Assembly (NCBI GenBank): GCA_963665195.1
Contig: OY762070.1
Span: 2,108,001-2,172,000, forward strand
From: VXYL01 sp963665195
GTDB lineage: Bacteria > Pseudomonadota > Gammaproteobacteria > Pseudomonadales > Azotimanducaceae
DNA: 64,000 bases
Reading direction: 5' to 3'
Every line of letters begins with the position of its first letter. The stretch's first letter is position 1. Position numbers and translations under genes: made by a program. Of this stretch, positions 25,215 through 34,248 are shown one piece after another. The notes under the pieces are model-generated. The model did no database searches. It saw only the letters and a program-made list of their open reading frames with translations, and was not told the DNA's origin.

Positions 25215-27638
25215 TCAGAAGATCTCCTCAGGCCGCACCCGCCCCGGCTGATCGATGCGTTCCGGACGCATGCCTGGTCGGGCGCGCTGCGGAACGCGCT
25301 CCTCGTAGAAGTACTCGAAGACGGCGCGCGGGCTGTCGGCGCTGGCCACGGTGCCGGTGCCGGGGTCCACGCGCACGCTCACCACGCCGTCGGGAATCAG
25401 GCGTTGCACCACCGGCTCGTCCGCCAGCGCCTCGCGCATGAAGTCGATCCACACCGGCAGGGCTGCAGTAGACCCCCACTCGCGGGCACCGATGGGCCGA
25501 CGGTCGGAGAAGCCCACCCACACGCTCGCCGCGAGATGCGGGTGGTAGCCGTTGAACCAAGTATCCGTGGCGTCGTCGAGGGTGCCGGTCTTGCCGCCAA
25601 TGTCCGGTCGCTCCAGCACGCGCGCGCGGCGGCCCGTGCCGCGCTTGATGACGTCGCGGAGCATGGAGTCCATCACGAAGGCGTTGCGTTCGCTGATGAT
25701 GCGCGGCGGCTGGGCAGGCGAGTCGGCGGCGGCCTCCTCGGTCGGCTGGCAAGGATCGCAGACCTGCGGGTGGCGCGACTCAAGCACCACCGAGCCGTCC
25801 AAGCGCTCGACGCGGCTGATGACGTGCGGCTCGACGCGGAAGCCGCCGTTGGCGAACACGGCGTAGGCGGAGGCCATGTCCATCGGCGAGACCGCCATGC
25901 TGCCGCCGCCGATAGCGAGCTGCGTATCGCGGGGCAGCATCGCAGCGTCGAAGCCGAAGCGCACGGCATGCTCGATGACCGGGCCGCTGCGGACGCGCAG
26001 CTGCACCCGCTTGGAGACCAGATTGCGGGATCGGAAGAGCGCCTCGCGCAGCGGCATCGGGCCGCGATAGTCGTTGCTGTCGTTGCGCGGCCGGTAGGTG
26101 GTCTCCAGATTCGCGTCGTTGAACACCAGGGGCGAGTCCCAGAAGATGGTCGCCGGCGTGACGCCATTCTCTAGCGCCGCAGAATAGACCACCGGCTTGA
26201 AGCTCGAACCAGGCTGCCGGCCGGCCTGCAACGCATGGTTGAACTGCTTGGCGTGGAAGTCCCAGCCGCCGACCAGCGCCTCGACGCCGCCGGTGCGGGA
26301 ATCGAGGGCCACCAGGGCTCCTTGGATCTCGGGCAGCTGGCCGAGACGCCAGCCGTCGCCGTCGCGGGCGATGCGCACGACATCGCCGACGGAGACGACG
26401 TCCGCCGCCGTCTTCGGTGCCGGGCCGCGGCTGTCAACCGTGAGGAACGGCCGCGCCCAGCGCATCCCCTCCCAGTCCACCACGGCGGTCTCGGCGTTGC
26501 GGCGCACGGCGGTGAAGGAGCGCTCGGCGATGTCGGTCACAGCCGCCGGTTCCAAGCCGTTGATCGGTCGATGGTCCGCCAGTTGCGCCGCCGTCAGCGC
26601 GGGATCCGCGGCGGCGACCCGCCCTTCGGGTCCGCGGTAGCCGTGGCGGCGGTCGTAGTCGATGAGGCCTTCGCGCAGCGCCCGCTGGGCCGCAGCCTGG
26701 CGGTCGGCATCGACGGTCGTGTGGGCGATGAAGCCGGAATAGATGTCCGCGCCGTAGCGCTCGTAGAGGCGCTGCCGCACCCACTCCGCCGGATACGGGG
26801 CGGGCAGGTCGATTTCGCGGCTGAAGACGCGGGCAGTAATGGGAGCGGCGACTGCTTGCCGGTACTCCGCATCCTCGATCGAGCCCTGGGCCAGCATGCG
26901 GCGCAGCACCAGATTGCGCCGCTCCAGCGCCCATTCGGGGCCGTTGATGGGGTTTCCGCCCTCCGGCTTCTTCACCACCCCGGCCAGCATCGCCAGTTGC
27001 GCCAGGGTGAGTTCGCCCACCGGCTTGCCGTAGTAGGTATGGGCGGCCGCCTGCACCCCGTAGGCGTGCTTGCCGAACGCCATGATGTTCACGTAGAGCT
27101 CTAGGATCTCGTCCTTGGTGAGGTCCCGCTCCACCTTCAGGGCCAGGATCATCTCCTTGAACTTGCGGATGAAGACCTGCTCGTGGGTGAAGGAGACCAC
27201 CTTGGCGAGCTGCATGGTGATCGTGCTCGCGCCGGTGCGAACATCCGACGCGAGCAGGCCCACGATGTCGTTGGCAAGCGAGATGAAGTCGATGCCGACG
27301 TGCTCGTAGAAGCGCTTGTCCTCGGTATCGAGCAGGGCGTCGATGAAATGCTGCGGCACGTCGGCCAAGGCGACGGGGATCAGCCGCCGGTCGCCGAACT
27401 CGCCCATCAGCTTGCCGTCGGCGGTGTAGATGCGCAGCGGCGTCTCGAACGAGTAGTCCGAATAGGTCGCCGTTGGGGGGATCTGCGGGTCGAGGTAGAG
27501 GAACACCGAGGCGAGGCCCAGCGCTGCGCCGCAGAATCCGGCGGCCGCCAGCCACAGCACCGGTCTGACCGCGCGGCGCAAGCCGGCCTTGAGCGCTGCA
27601 ACGCCAGGCAAAGACGGGAGTTTCAAGTGGATTTTCAA
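25215..27638 (-). CDS. mrcA: Penicillin-binding protein 1A (bifunctional transglycosylase/transpeptidase)
   Basis: Builds and cross-links peptidoglycan in the periplasm, anchored by one N-terminal membrane helix (WLAAAGFCGAALGLASVFLY). The GT51 domain has the catalytic glutamate E106 in LDTEDKRFYEHVG. An OB-type insert follows, then the transpeptidase with nucleophile S478 in QPGSSFKP, the SxN motif SRN, and GGKTGT. 807 residues from a TTG start at 27638 (LKIHLKLPSLPG); no ATG lies in a suitable place, so the start is tentative. Divergent from pilM, the usual gammaproteobacterial arrangement. Confidence 0.95.
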   Translation of the reverse strand: MKIHLKLPSLPGVAALKAGLRRAVRPVLWLAAAGFCGAALGLASVFLYLDPQIPPTATYSDYSFETPLRIYTADGKLMGEFGDRRLIPVALADVPQHFIDALLDTEDKRFYEHVGIDFISLANDIVGLLASDVRTGASTITMQLAKVVSFTHEQVFIRKFKEMILALKVERDLTKDEILELYVNIMAFGKHAYGVQAAAHTYYGKPVGELTLAQLAMLAGVVKKPEGGNPINGPEWALERRNLVLRRMLAQGSIEDAEYRQAVAAPITARVFSREIDLPAPYPAEWVRQRLYERYGADIYSGFIAHTTVDADRQAAAQRALREGLIDYDRRHGYRGPEGRVAAADPALTAAQLADHRPINGLEPAAVTDIAERSFTAVRRNAETAVVDWEGMRWARPFLTVDSRGPAPKTAADVVSVGDVVRIARDGDGWRLGQLPEIQGALVALDSRTGGVEALVGGWDFHAKQFNHALQAGRQPGSSFKPVVYSAALENGVTPATIFWDSPLVFNDANLETTYRPRNDSNDYRGPMPLREALFRSRNLVSKRVQLRVRSGPVIEHAVRFGFDAAMLPRDTQLAIGGGSMAVSPMDMASAYAVFANGGFRVEPHVISRVERLDGSVVLESRHPQVCDPCQPTEEAAADSPAQPPRIISERNAFVMDSMLRDVIKRGTGRRARVLERPDIGGKTGTLDDATDTWFNGYHPHLAASVWVGFSDRRPIGAREWGSTAALPVWIDFMREALADEPVVQRLIPDGVVSVRVDPGTGTVASADSPRAVFEYFYEERVPQRARPGMRPERIDQPGRVRPEEIF

Positions 27639-27920
27639 AGCGATGCGCCTGATCCGCGGGATTGATTGGGACTGCGCCGCCGCCGGCAGGTTCCTAAACG
27701 GCCGCGGCGGCGCGACAAGCGGAATATAAGCCTTCAGCCGGGTTTGTGGGCGAATGCCGTACTCCGCAATGGGCGATGTCTGCAGTCGCGAAGCGGCAAT
27801 GTCTGCACGAAGTCGAGAGATTTGCCACAGATTCCGCGCTCGGCGGGCGTCGACAATGCCCCTCACAGCGCCGCAGACCACCGTGCGCGGCGCACAATGC
27901 GAGGGAACACGAGGGAACAG

Positions 27921-28880
27921 ATGCTTCGTTTCAAGCCCAGGCCGCCGCTCCTGCTCGGTATCGACATCGGCACGACGACGGTCAAGTTCGTAGAACTCAG
28001 CCGGTGCGGCGGTGGCTGCCGCGTCGACGCCGCCGCCATCGAGCCGCTGCCGGCCGGCGCCGTGGCGGCGGGCGGCATCGCCGATGCCGAGGCCGTCGGC
28101 GAGACCATCCGCCGCGCCGCCAAGCACCGGCGCTCCCGGCGCAAGGCCGCTTCGGTGGCCGTCCACAGTTCCGTGGTGATGGTCAAGACGGTATTGATCG
28201 ACTCGGTCCTGGCCCGCGACGCCGTGGCGGTAGCCGTCGAAGCCGAGCGCCACATCCCCTACGCGATCGACGACGTCGCGCTGGACTTCGCGGCTCTGGG
28301 GCCGTTCCCGGACGATCCGGCGCTGACGCAGGTGAGACTCGCCGTCTGCCCGAAGGAGTACGTCGACGGGCGCGAGGCGGCGCTGGCGTTCGCGGGCCTG
28401 CGGGCCGCGGTGGTCGAACTCGAGACCCACGCGCTGCAGCGCGCTGCGGCGCGACTGTGTGCCGCGGACGCCACGGTCGGCGTATTCGACATCGGCGCCG
28501 CCAAGGCGACGTTCGTCGCGGTCGAGGGCGGGGCGGAGAATGGCGATGCCTTCATTCGCGAGGAGTCGTTCGACGGCGCGAGTTTCGGCGACGATTACGC
28601 GGCACTCGCCGACGCGGCTCTGGACGCGATGGAGCGTCTGTGCGACGGGTATCTCGCCCTGCGCGACAAGGCCCGCATGGACCGCCTGCTGCTCGCGGGC
28701 GCGCCGGCCCGGGCGCCCAATCTGGCTGCCTTGGCGAGCATGCGCCTAGGCGCACCCGCCAGCGTAGCCACGCCGTTCGCCGGCCTGGAGGTGGGCAAGC
28801 ACGTCAGCGCCACCATGCTGGAGAGGGATGCGCCGAGCCTCATGGGCGCCTGCGGGCTGGCGCTGCGGGTCGCGCCATGA
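27921..28880 (+). CDS. pilM: Type IV pilus assembly protein PilM
   Basis: Actin-like cytoplasmic ATPase-fold protein that docks on the PilN cytoplasmic tail. 319 residues. The phosphate-binding motif is LLGIDIGTTTVKFVELS, VFDIGAAKATFVAVEG is the second, and LLLAGAPARAPNLA takes the third nucleotide-binding position. ATG 27921 was chosen because MLRFKPRPPLLLGIDIG matches PilM starts. First gene of the pilM-N-OP-Q operon; its stop overlaps the pilN start (ATGA). The 282-bp gap to mrcA must hold both promoters; nothing distinct was seen in it. Confidence 0.92.
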   Translation: MLRFKPRPPLLLGIDIGTTTVKFVELSRCGGGCRVDAAAIEPLPAGAVAAGGIADAEAVGETIRRAAKHRRSRRKAASVAVHSSVVMVKTVLIDSVLARDAVAVAVEAERHIPYAIDDVALDFAALGPFPDDPALTQVRLAVCPKEYVDGREAALAFAGLRAAVVELETHALQRAAARLCAADATVGVFDIGAAKATFVAVEGGAENGDAFIREESFDGASFGDDYAALADAALDAMERLCDGYLALRDKARMDRLLLAGAPARAPNLAALASMRLGAPASVATPFAGLEVGKHVSATMLERDAPSLMGACGLALRVAP

Positions 28881-29422
28881 CTGCGACCAACCTGCTTCCC
28901 TGGCGCGAGCGCCGGCGCGCCAGGCGTCAGCGCGCCTTCTGCGCCTGTCTGGGCGCGGCCCTGCTGCTGGGCGTCGCTGCCGTGGCCGCGGCGGCAGCGG
29001 TGCTGGACGGCCGCATCGAGGCCCAGCTGCAGCGCAACCGAGCGCTGTCGGATGGGATCGCCGCATTGGAAGCGCGCCTTGCCGAGATCGACCGGCAGCG
29101 CAGCCGGCACGCCGCGATCGAAGCCCGCGCCGCCGCCTTGAAGGCGCTCGCCGCGCCCCGTTTCGACGTCGCGATCCTGCTCGACGGCATCGCCGCGGCG
29201 GCGATCTCGGATGTCGCGCTCACGTCGCTGTCGCGGCAAGGCGCCCGGATCGCTGCGGCGGGGGTCACGGCATCCGGCGACGACGTCGCCGCGCTGCTGC
29301 GCGAGCTCGCCGCCAATGAAGACTTCGCCGCACCGCGCCTCGGCAATCTCGCCGAAGATGCGCTCGGCGAACACTCGGTGTTCGAGATCACCCTGACCTT
29401 CGCCGAGGTGGGCGCGCCATGA
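28877..29422 (+). CDS. pilN: Type IV pilus assembly protein PilN
   Basis: 181 residues. The cytoplasmic N-terminus TATNLLPWRERRR carries the INLLPWR-type motif that binds PilM. It is followed by one membrane helix, a coiled-coil-like segment (LQRNRALSDGIAALEARLAE) and a periplasmic ferredoxin-like fold. Partner of PilO in the inner-membrane alignment complex. ATGA overlaps with both neighbours indicate coupling. Confidence 0.92.
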   Translation: MTATNLLPWRERRRARRQRAFCACLGAALLLGVAAVAAAAAVLDGRIEAQLQRNRALSDGIAALEARLAEIDRQRSRHAAIEARAAALKALAAPRFDVAILLDGIAAAAISDVALTSLSRQGARIAAAGVTASGDDVAALLRELAANEDFAAPRLGNLAEDALGEHSVFEITLTFAEVGAP

Positions 29423-30414
29423 ACCTGAACCAGCCCATGGCGCTCGGCGCGATGCAGGTCGCCGATGTCGGCTCGTGGCCGCTGGCGCTCAAGCTGCCGT
29501 GCTTCGCCCTGGTCATCGCCGCGACGCTGGCCGCAGGCTACCTGCTCGTGCTGCAAGGGCAGCGCGGCGATCTGGCCGCGGCAGGCCGGGCCGAACAGGG
29601 CCTGCATCTGGAGCGCAGCGCGCATCAGGGCCTGATCGACAGCGCCGGCGACGCCCGGGAAGGCGAACGGCGAGCGGCCCTGGCGCTCGCGGCAGCCATC
29701 CATGGCCTGCCGACGGCGGCGGAACTGCCGACCCTGCTCGAGGAAGTGACGCGCGCCGCCGAGGCGAGCGGCCTGGTGCTCGAGCGGGTCGAACTCGGCG
29801 ACGACCGGCCGCTCGACTTCTACGTGGAACTGCCGCTGACAGTCGCCGTGAGCGGCGACTTCCACCAGTTCGGGGCCTTCGCCGGCGCGGTCGGGGCGCT
29901 GCCGCACTTGGTCGTGCTAGGCGACTTCGCCATCGAACGCGGCGACGACGGGCTGACGATGACGGTCGCCGCAAGGAGCTACCGGTACACCGGCGCTGCG
30001 CCGATGCTGGCCGCCGGCGACGGTCCGCCCCCGCCGACCGGGTTCCGGTTCGAGTACGCCGGCGGCGACTGGCGCAGTCCGTTCGCGCCCTTTGCCGCGC
30101 CTTCCCGGCTGCCGCCGCCAGCAGAGCACGCGACGCATCCCTTGGCGCAGTACCCGCTGGCGCAGTTGCGGATGGTCGGCACGCTGGCTGGGCGCGGCGT
30201 CTTGCATGCCCTGGTGCGCGATCCGTCAGGACACATCCACCGCGTTGCGGTCGGCGACATGCTGGGCGCCGAGCTGGCTCGCGTCAGGGCGCTGGGCGCG
30301 ACCGAGATTCGACTCGATGCTCTGGACGTGGACGGCACCCACCGACAGGCAACTCTCGCGTTGCAGCAAGCAGAACCGGCAGCCGAGGCGGCGCCGGAGG
30401 AGGAACAGGAGTGA
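29419..30414 (+). CDS. PilO-PilP fusion protein of the type IV pilus alignment complex
   Basis: 331 residues where PilO alone is about 200. Residues 1-190 are PilO: membrane helix FALVIAATLAAGYLLVLQG, coiled coil, then a periplasmic fold ending TMTVAARSYRYTG. After a proline-rich linker, residues 200-331 are PilP: FRFEYAGGDWRSPFAPF, then LAQYPLAQLRMVGTLAGRGV and HIHRVAVGDMLGAELARV. PilP is normally a separate lipoprotein. Here its lipobox is gone and the membrane anchor is supplied by PilO. The fused chain keeps the operon position of both genes between pilN and pilQ, so a combined role linking PilN to the secretin is a strong inference. No frameshift or stop lies at the junction. Confidence 0.88.
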   Translation: MNLNQPMALGAMQVADVGSWPLALKLPCFALVIAATLAAGYLLVLQGQRGDLAAAGRAEQGLHLERSAHQGLIDSAGDAREGERRAALALAAAIHGLPTAAELPTLLEEVTRAAEASGLVLERVELGDDRPLDFYVELPLTVAVSGDFHQFGAFAGAVGALPHLVVLGDFAIERGDDGLTMTVAARSYRYTGAAPMLAAGDGPPPPTGFRFEYAGGDWRSPFAPFAAPSRLPPPAEHATHPLAQYPLAQLRMVGTLAGRGVLHALVRDPSGHIHRVAVGDMLGAELARVRALGATEIRLDALDVDGTHRQATLALQQAEPAAEAAPEEEQE

Positions 30415-31709
30415 ACGGAACCCACGCAGCCATGGCGATCATCGCCCTAGCCGCCGTCACCGGCTTTGCAGCCGAGACGCCGTTGCCGGCCGAAGACGCT
30501 AGCCGCGCAAACTACCTCGGCGAGCCGCTGTCGCTCGACTTCCAGAACGTGGAGGTACGCACCGCGCTGCAGCTCGTCGCCGACTTCGCCGGTCTCAACC
30601 TCGTAGCCGGCGATGCCGTGGCGGGAGAGGTGACGCTGCGGCTCGTCGATGTGCCTTGGGACGAAGCGTTGGACCTGATCCTCGCCGCCAGCGATCTGGA
30701 TAGCCGACAGACCGGCAAGGTGCTCTTCGTCGCACCTGCCGAGGAGATCGCCGCCGATGCGCAGGTCGAGCTGGAACGCCGCCAAGCGATGGCCGAACTG
30801 GCACCGCTCGACACCGAGTTCATTCGCATCCGCTATGCGGACGCCGGCGAGCTGGCGACCTTCGGCGGTGGCGACGCCGGCCCCGTGGCGCTCTCGCCCA
30901 GCGGCTCGCTGCGCGTGGACCCGCGCACCAACTCGATCATCCTCACGGACACCGCGGAAAACATCGCCGCGTTCAAGCGCGTCGTCGCCCGGCTGGACGT
31001 GCCGATGCGCCAGGTGTGGATCGAGGCACGGCTGATCAACGCCAACAGCAACGTCTCCCAGGAACTGGGCGTGCGCTGGCGCGGCATTCGCGCGGGGAGC
31101 GCAACGCCCCGGGCGAATGTCGAACTCGACATCGCCGACGCGCCGGTCAGCGCCGTCGTCGGCGACACCGTGTTCGGCATCCTCGGCGCCGACTACAACC
31201 TGGAAGTCGCCCTGAGCGCCCTCGCGGCGCGGGGCAATGCCGAGATCATCGCCCGGCCCAAGGTCATCACCGCGGACCAGGGCACCGCAGTCATCGAGTC
31301 CGGGGTGGAGATCCCATACCAGCAGGCCACCCGTTCCGGCGCGACGTCGATCGCCTTCAAGGACGCCGTTCTGCAGCTCGAAGTGACGCCGCGCATCACG
31401 CCGAGCGGCCGCATCGCCATGGACCTCAACATCAAGCAGGACACGGTGGGGCGCATCTACTACGGCGTGCCGAGCATCAACACGACCCGAATCGCCACCA
31501 GAGTGCGCGTCGACGACGGCGAGACGGTGGTGCTCGGCGGCATATTCGTCACCGACCGGCATCGCGCGGCGACGCGCACTCCCTTGCTCGGCGACGTGCC
31601 GCTGCTCGGCGCCCTGTTCCGCCGCACGGTGGCCCGGGACGACAAGCAGGAGCTCTTGATCTTCATCACGCCGCGCGTGCTCGGCGATGGCGGCGGCAGG
31701 TCGGCGTGA
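30411..31709 (+). CDS. pilQ: Type IV pilus secretin PilQ, short form without AMIN domains
   Basis: Outer-membrane secretin pore for the pilus. 432 residues from GTG 30411, which overlaps the pilO-P stop and has an excellent upstream AGGAGGAACAGGA. A signal peptide (MAIIALAAVTGFA) leads into the N0/STN-type domain LSLDFQNVEVRTALQLVADF, an N1 domain and the secretin core (VWIEARLINANSN, VIESGVEIPYQQAT, VVLGGIFVTDRHR, LLIFITPRVL). Typical PilQ is about 700 residues with N-terminal peptidoglycan-binding AMIN domains; these are absent here. Confidence 0.92.
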   Translation: MNGTHAAMAIIALAAVTGFAAETPLPAEDASRANYLGEPLSLDFQNVEVRTALQLVADFAGLNLVAGDAVAGEVTLRLVDVPWDEALDLILAASDLDSRQTGKVLFVAPAEEIAADAQVELERRQAMAELAPLDTEFIRIRYADAGELATFGGGDAGPVALSPSGSLRVDPRTNSIILTDTAENIAAFKRVVARLDVPMRQVWIEARLINANSNVSQELGVRWRGIRAGSATPRANVELDIADAPVSAVVGDTVFGILGADYNLEVALSALAARGNAEIIARPKVITADQGTAVIESGVEIPYQQATRSGATSIAFKDAVLQLEVTPRITPSGRIAMDLNIKQDTVGRIYYGVPSINTTRIATRVRVDDGETVVLGGIFVTDRHRAATRTPLLGDVPLLGALFRRTVARDDKQELLIFITPRVLGDGGGRSA

Positions 31710-31715
31710 AGGGTG

Positions 31716-31742
31716 CGCAGCGAACGCAGCGAACGCAGCGAA
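31716..31742 (+). repeat. Three tandem copies of a 9-bp unit between pilQ and aroK
   Basis: CGCAGCGAA is repeated three times without mismatch, followed by a partial fourth copy (CGCA). It lies in the short pilQ-aroK spacer. Slippage could change spacer length; no other function is visible. Confidence 0.8.
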
Positions 31743-31816
31743 CGCAAAGGCTTCATCCGCGGCGCAAGCGGCGGTATGGTGCGCGTCGAGCCATATCGAC
31801 CAACGCTTGGGACACG

Positions 31817-32359
31817 ATGCGCGAGCGCAATGTCTTTCTCGTCGGCATGATGGCCGTTGGCAAGACCACCGTGGGACGCCAGGCGGCCAGACTGCTGGAC
31901 CTCGACTTCGAGGACACCGACCATGTAATCGAAGAGCGCGCCGGCGCGGACATCTCCTGGATCTTCGACCGCGAGGGCGAAGCCGGCTTCCGCCGCCGCG
32001 AGGAGCGGGCCATCGACGATTGCACGCGGCGCCGCGGCATCGTGCTGGCGACCGGCGGCGGCGCGGTGCTGAGCAGCCTGAATCGACAGCGGCTGCGGGC
32101 GCACGGCACCGTGGTGTATCTGCATGCCGCGGTGGAAATGATCGTCGAACGCGCCAGCCGCGACCGGCGGCGGCCGCTGCTGCAAGTGGACAAGAGCCCC
32201 CAGCGGGAGAGCTTGCGCGAGCGAATCGAGACGCTGGTCCGCGAACGCGAACCGCTGTATCGGGAAACGGCCCACGTCGTCGTCGTCTCGGACGGGCGGC
32301 CCGCCAAGGCGGTGGCCGCGGAAGTGGTGGAGGCCGCGCTTGGCTGTCGAACGGCTTGA
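31817..32359 (+). CDS. aroK: Shikimate kinase
   Basis: Phosphorylates shikimate in chorismate synthesis. 180 residues. The Walker A motif is MMAVGKTTVGRQAA, with shikimate-binding acidic residues in FEDTDHVIEER. The R...GGG region is FRRREERAI and LATGGGAVLS, and the lid arginines are in RDRRRPLLQ. It sits between pilQ and aroB, a conserved proteobacterial order. Confidence 0.95.
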   Translation: MRERNVFLVGMMAVGKTTVGRQAARLLDLDFEDTDHVIEERAGADISWIFDREGEAGFRRREERAIDDCTRRRGIVLATGGGAVLSSLNRQRLRAHGTVVYLHAAVEMIVERASRDRRRPLLQVDKSPQRESLRERIETLVREREPLYRETAHVVVVSDGRPAKAVAAEVVEAALGCRTA

Positions 32360-33428
32360 GGTGCCGCTGGCCGAGGGGCGCGGCTACCCGATTCTTCTCG
32401 GCGAAGGCATCCTCGGCACGTCCGGGCTGCTGGACCCGTTCGTCGGCAGCCAGGCGCTGATCGTCAGCAACGCGGCGGTGGCGGACCTCTACGTCGACCG
32501 ACTGCGCGCCGGCTTGGTCGCCGACCGCGTCGACTTGGCGCTGATCGGCGACGGCGAGCGCTTCAAGACCTTGGCAACCTACGCGTCGATCCTCGACACG
32601 CTGGTCGCCAAGCGCCACAACCGCACCACCACGGTGGTGGCCCTCGGCGGCGGCGTGGTAGGCGACGTGGCGGGGTTCGCCGCCGCCACCTATCAGCGCG
32701 GCGTGGGCCTGGTGCAGGTGCCCACTACGCTGCTGGCGCTGGTGGACTCGTCCGTGGGCGGCAAGACGGCCGTCAACCACGCTGCCGGCAAGAACCTGAT
32801 CGGCGCCTTCTACCAGCCGCGCGCCGTGATCGCCGATGTCGCGCTGCTCGCCAGCCTGCCCGAGCGCGAGTTCCTCGCCGGCCTCGCGGAAGTGATCAAG
32901 TACGGCGTGATCGCCGACGCAGAGTTCTTCGCCTGGCTGGAAGCGCACCTGGACGACCTGCTCGGCCGCGACCCGGCGAGCCTGGTGCGAGCCGTGCGGC
33001 GCTCATGCGAGATCAAGGCCGACGTGGTCGCCGGCGACGAACGCGAGCAGGGCAACCGGGCGATCCTCAACTTCGGCCACACCTTCGGCCACGCCATCGA
33101 GGCGCTGACGCGCTACGAGACCTACCTGCACGGCGAAGCGGTGGCGGTGGGCATGACCATCGCCGCGACGCTATCCGCGCGCCTCGGCAGGCTGCCGGTT
33201 CGGGATGCCGAACGCATCAGGCGCCTGATCGAGTGCGCCGGACTGCCGACGGCCGCGCCCGGCCTCGATCCGGCGGCGATGATCGAGGCCATGGGCATGG
33301 ACAAGAAAGCGGTCGACGGGCGCATCCGCCTCGTGCTCTGCGATGGCCTGGGCCGCGTCTCGGTTACCGCGCAGACGCCGCCGAGCGAGACGCTGGCGGC
33401 GATCGCCGACGCCTGCTCGGGCGGCTAG
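32340..33428 (+). CDS. aroB: 3-dehydroquinate synthase
   Basis: Second step of the shikimate pathway; NAD+ and metal dependent. 362 residues. Visible motifs are IGDGERFKTL, ALGGGVVGDVAGFAAATYQRG, LVDSSVGGKTAVNHAAGKN and the metal-site NFGHTFGHAIE. The TTG start at 32340 overlaps aroK by 20 bases and has GGAGG six bases upstream, which decides against the later GTG at 32361. Its stop overlaps the slipin stop on the other strand through a shared CTAG. Confidence 0.95.
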   Translation: MAVERLEVPLAEGRGYPILLGEGILGTSGLLDPFVGSQALIVSNAAVADLYVDRLRAGLVADRVDLALIGDGERFKTLATYASILDTLVAKRHNRTTTVVALGGGVVGDVAGFAAATYQRGVGLVQVPTTLLALVDSSVGGKTAVNHAAGKNLIGAFYQPRAVIADVALLASLPEREFLAGLAEVIKYGVIADAEFFAWLEAHLDDLLGRDPASLVRAVRRSCEIKADVVAGDEREQGNRAILNFGHTFGHAIEALTRYETYLHGEAVAVGMTIAATLSARLGRLPVRDAERIRRLIECAGLPTAAPGLDPAAMIEAMGMDKKAVDGRIRLVLCDGLGRVSVTAQTPPSETLAAIADACSGG

Positions 33429-34213
33429 GCGCGCGCTTCGCCTTGGCTGTCGCCGTCCCCCGGCGGCTCGGCGAGCGCTCGGCTCACCGTATCCATGACG
33501 TTCACCGGCAGCGGGAAGACGATGGTCGAGGACTTCTCGCCGGCGATTTCGGTGAGCGTTTGCAGGTAGCGAAGCTGCATCGAGCCGGATTCGCTCGACA
33601 TCCGCTGCGCCGCCTCCACCAGCCGTTCGGCGGCTTCGTACTCGCCGTCGGCATGGATGATCTTGGCGCGCCGCTCGCGTTCCGCCTCGGCCTGCTTGGC
33701 GATGGCGCGGATCATGCTCTCGTCGATGTCGACGTGCTTGATCTCGACGCTCGCCACCTTGATGCCCCACTGGTCCGTCTGCTGGTCCAGGATGGTCTGG
33801 ATGTTGTTGTTCAGCCGTTCGCGCTCGGCGAGCAGCTGGTCCAGCTCGTGCTGGCCGAGCACCGAGCGCAGGGTCGTCTGCGCGAGCTGGCCGATGGCTT
33901 CCATGTAGTTCTCGACGTTGAGCACCGCATGGTCCGGGTCGATCACCTTGAAATAGAGCACCGCGTTCACCTGCACGGAGACGTTGTCGCGGGTGATGAG
34001 GTCCTGGGTCGGCACGTCCATGACGATGGTGCGCAGATCGACGCGCACCATCTGCTGCAGGATGGGGATGATGATGATGAGACCCGGCCCCTTGACGCTC
34101 TGGAAGCGGCCGAGCAGGAACACCACGGCGCGCTCGTACTCGCGCAGCACCCGGAAGGCGCTGGCGAGGATGGCGAGGACCGCGGCGATGATGATGCCAG
34201 TGAAGATGCCCAT
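33425..34213 (-). CDS. Slipin / SPFH (band 7) membrane protein
   Basis: 262 residues. An N-terminal membrane hairpin (IFTGIIIAAVLAILASAF) is followed by the SPFH domain (REYERAVVFLLGRFQSVKGP, DVPTQDLITRDNVSVQVNAV) and a coiled-coil C-terminus (AEAERERRAKIIHADGEYEA). These are the signatures of bacterial slipin/stomatin homologues. It lies 35 nt downstream of the NfeD-type protease and both are read in the same direction, the known STOPP/NfeD operon pairing in which the protease cleaves or controls the stomatin. Likely membrane quality control. Confidence 0.92.
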   Translation of the reverse strand: MGIFTGIIIAAVLAILASAFRVLREYERAVVFLLGRFQSVKGPGLIIIIPILQQMVRVDLRTIVMDVPTQDLITRDNVSVQVNAVLYFKVIDPDHAVLNVENYMEAIGQLAQTTLRSVLGQHELDQLLAERERLNNNIQTILDQQTDQWGIKVASVEIKHVDIDESMIRAIAKQAEAERERRAKIIHADGEYEAAERLVEAAQRMSSESGSMQLRYLQTLTEIAGEKSSTIVFPLPVNVMDTVSRALAEPPGDGDSQGEARA

Positions 34214-34248
34214 GTTGATTCCTCAAGCGTGGTGGCTGCGTTCCAAGT

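Noticed and set aside
27639..27920. Structured RNA or extra gene between mrcA and pilM
   Set aside because: Short frames only, no stable fold or motif seen. It reads as an ordinary divergent promoter region.
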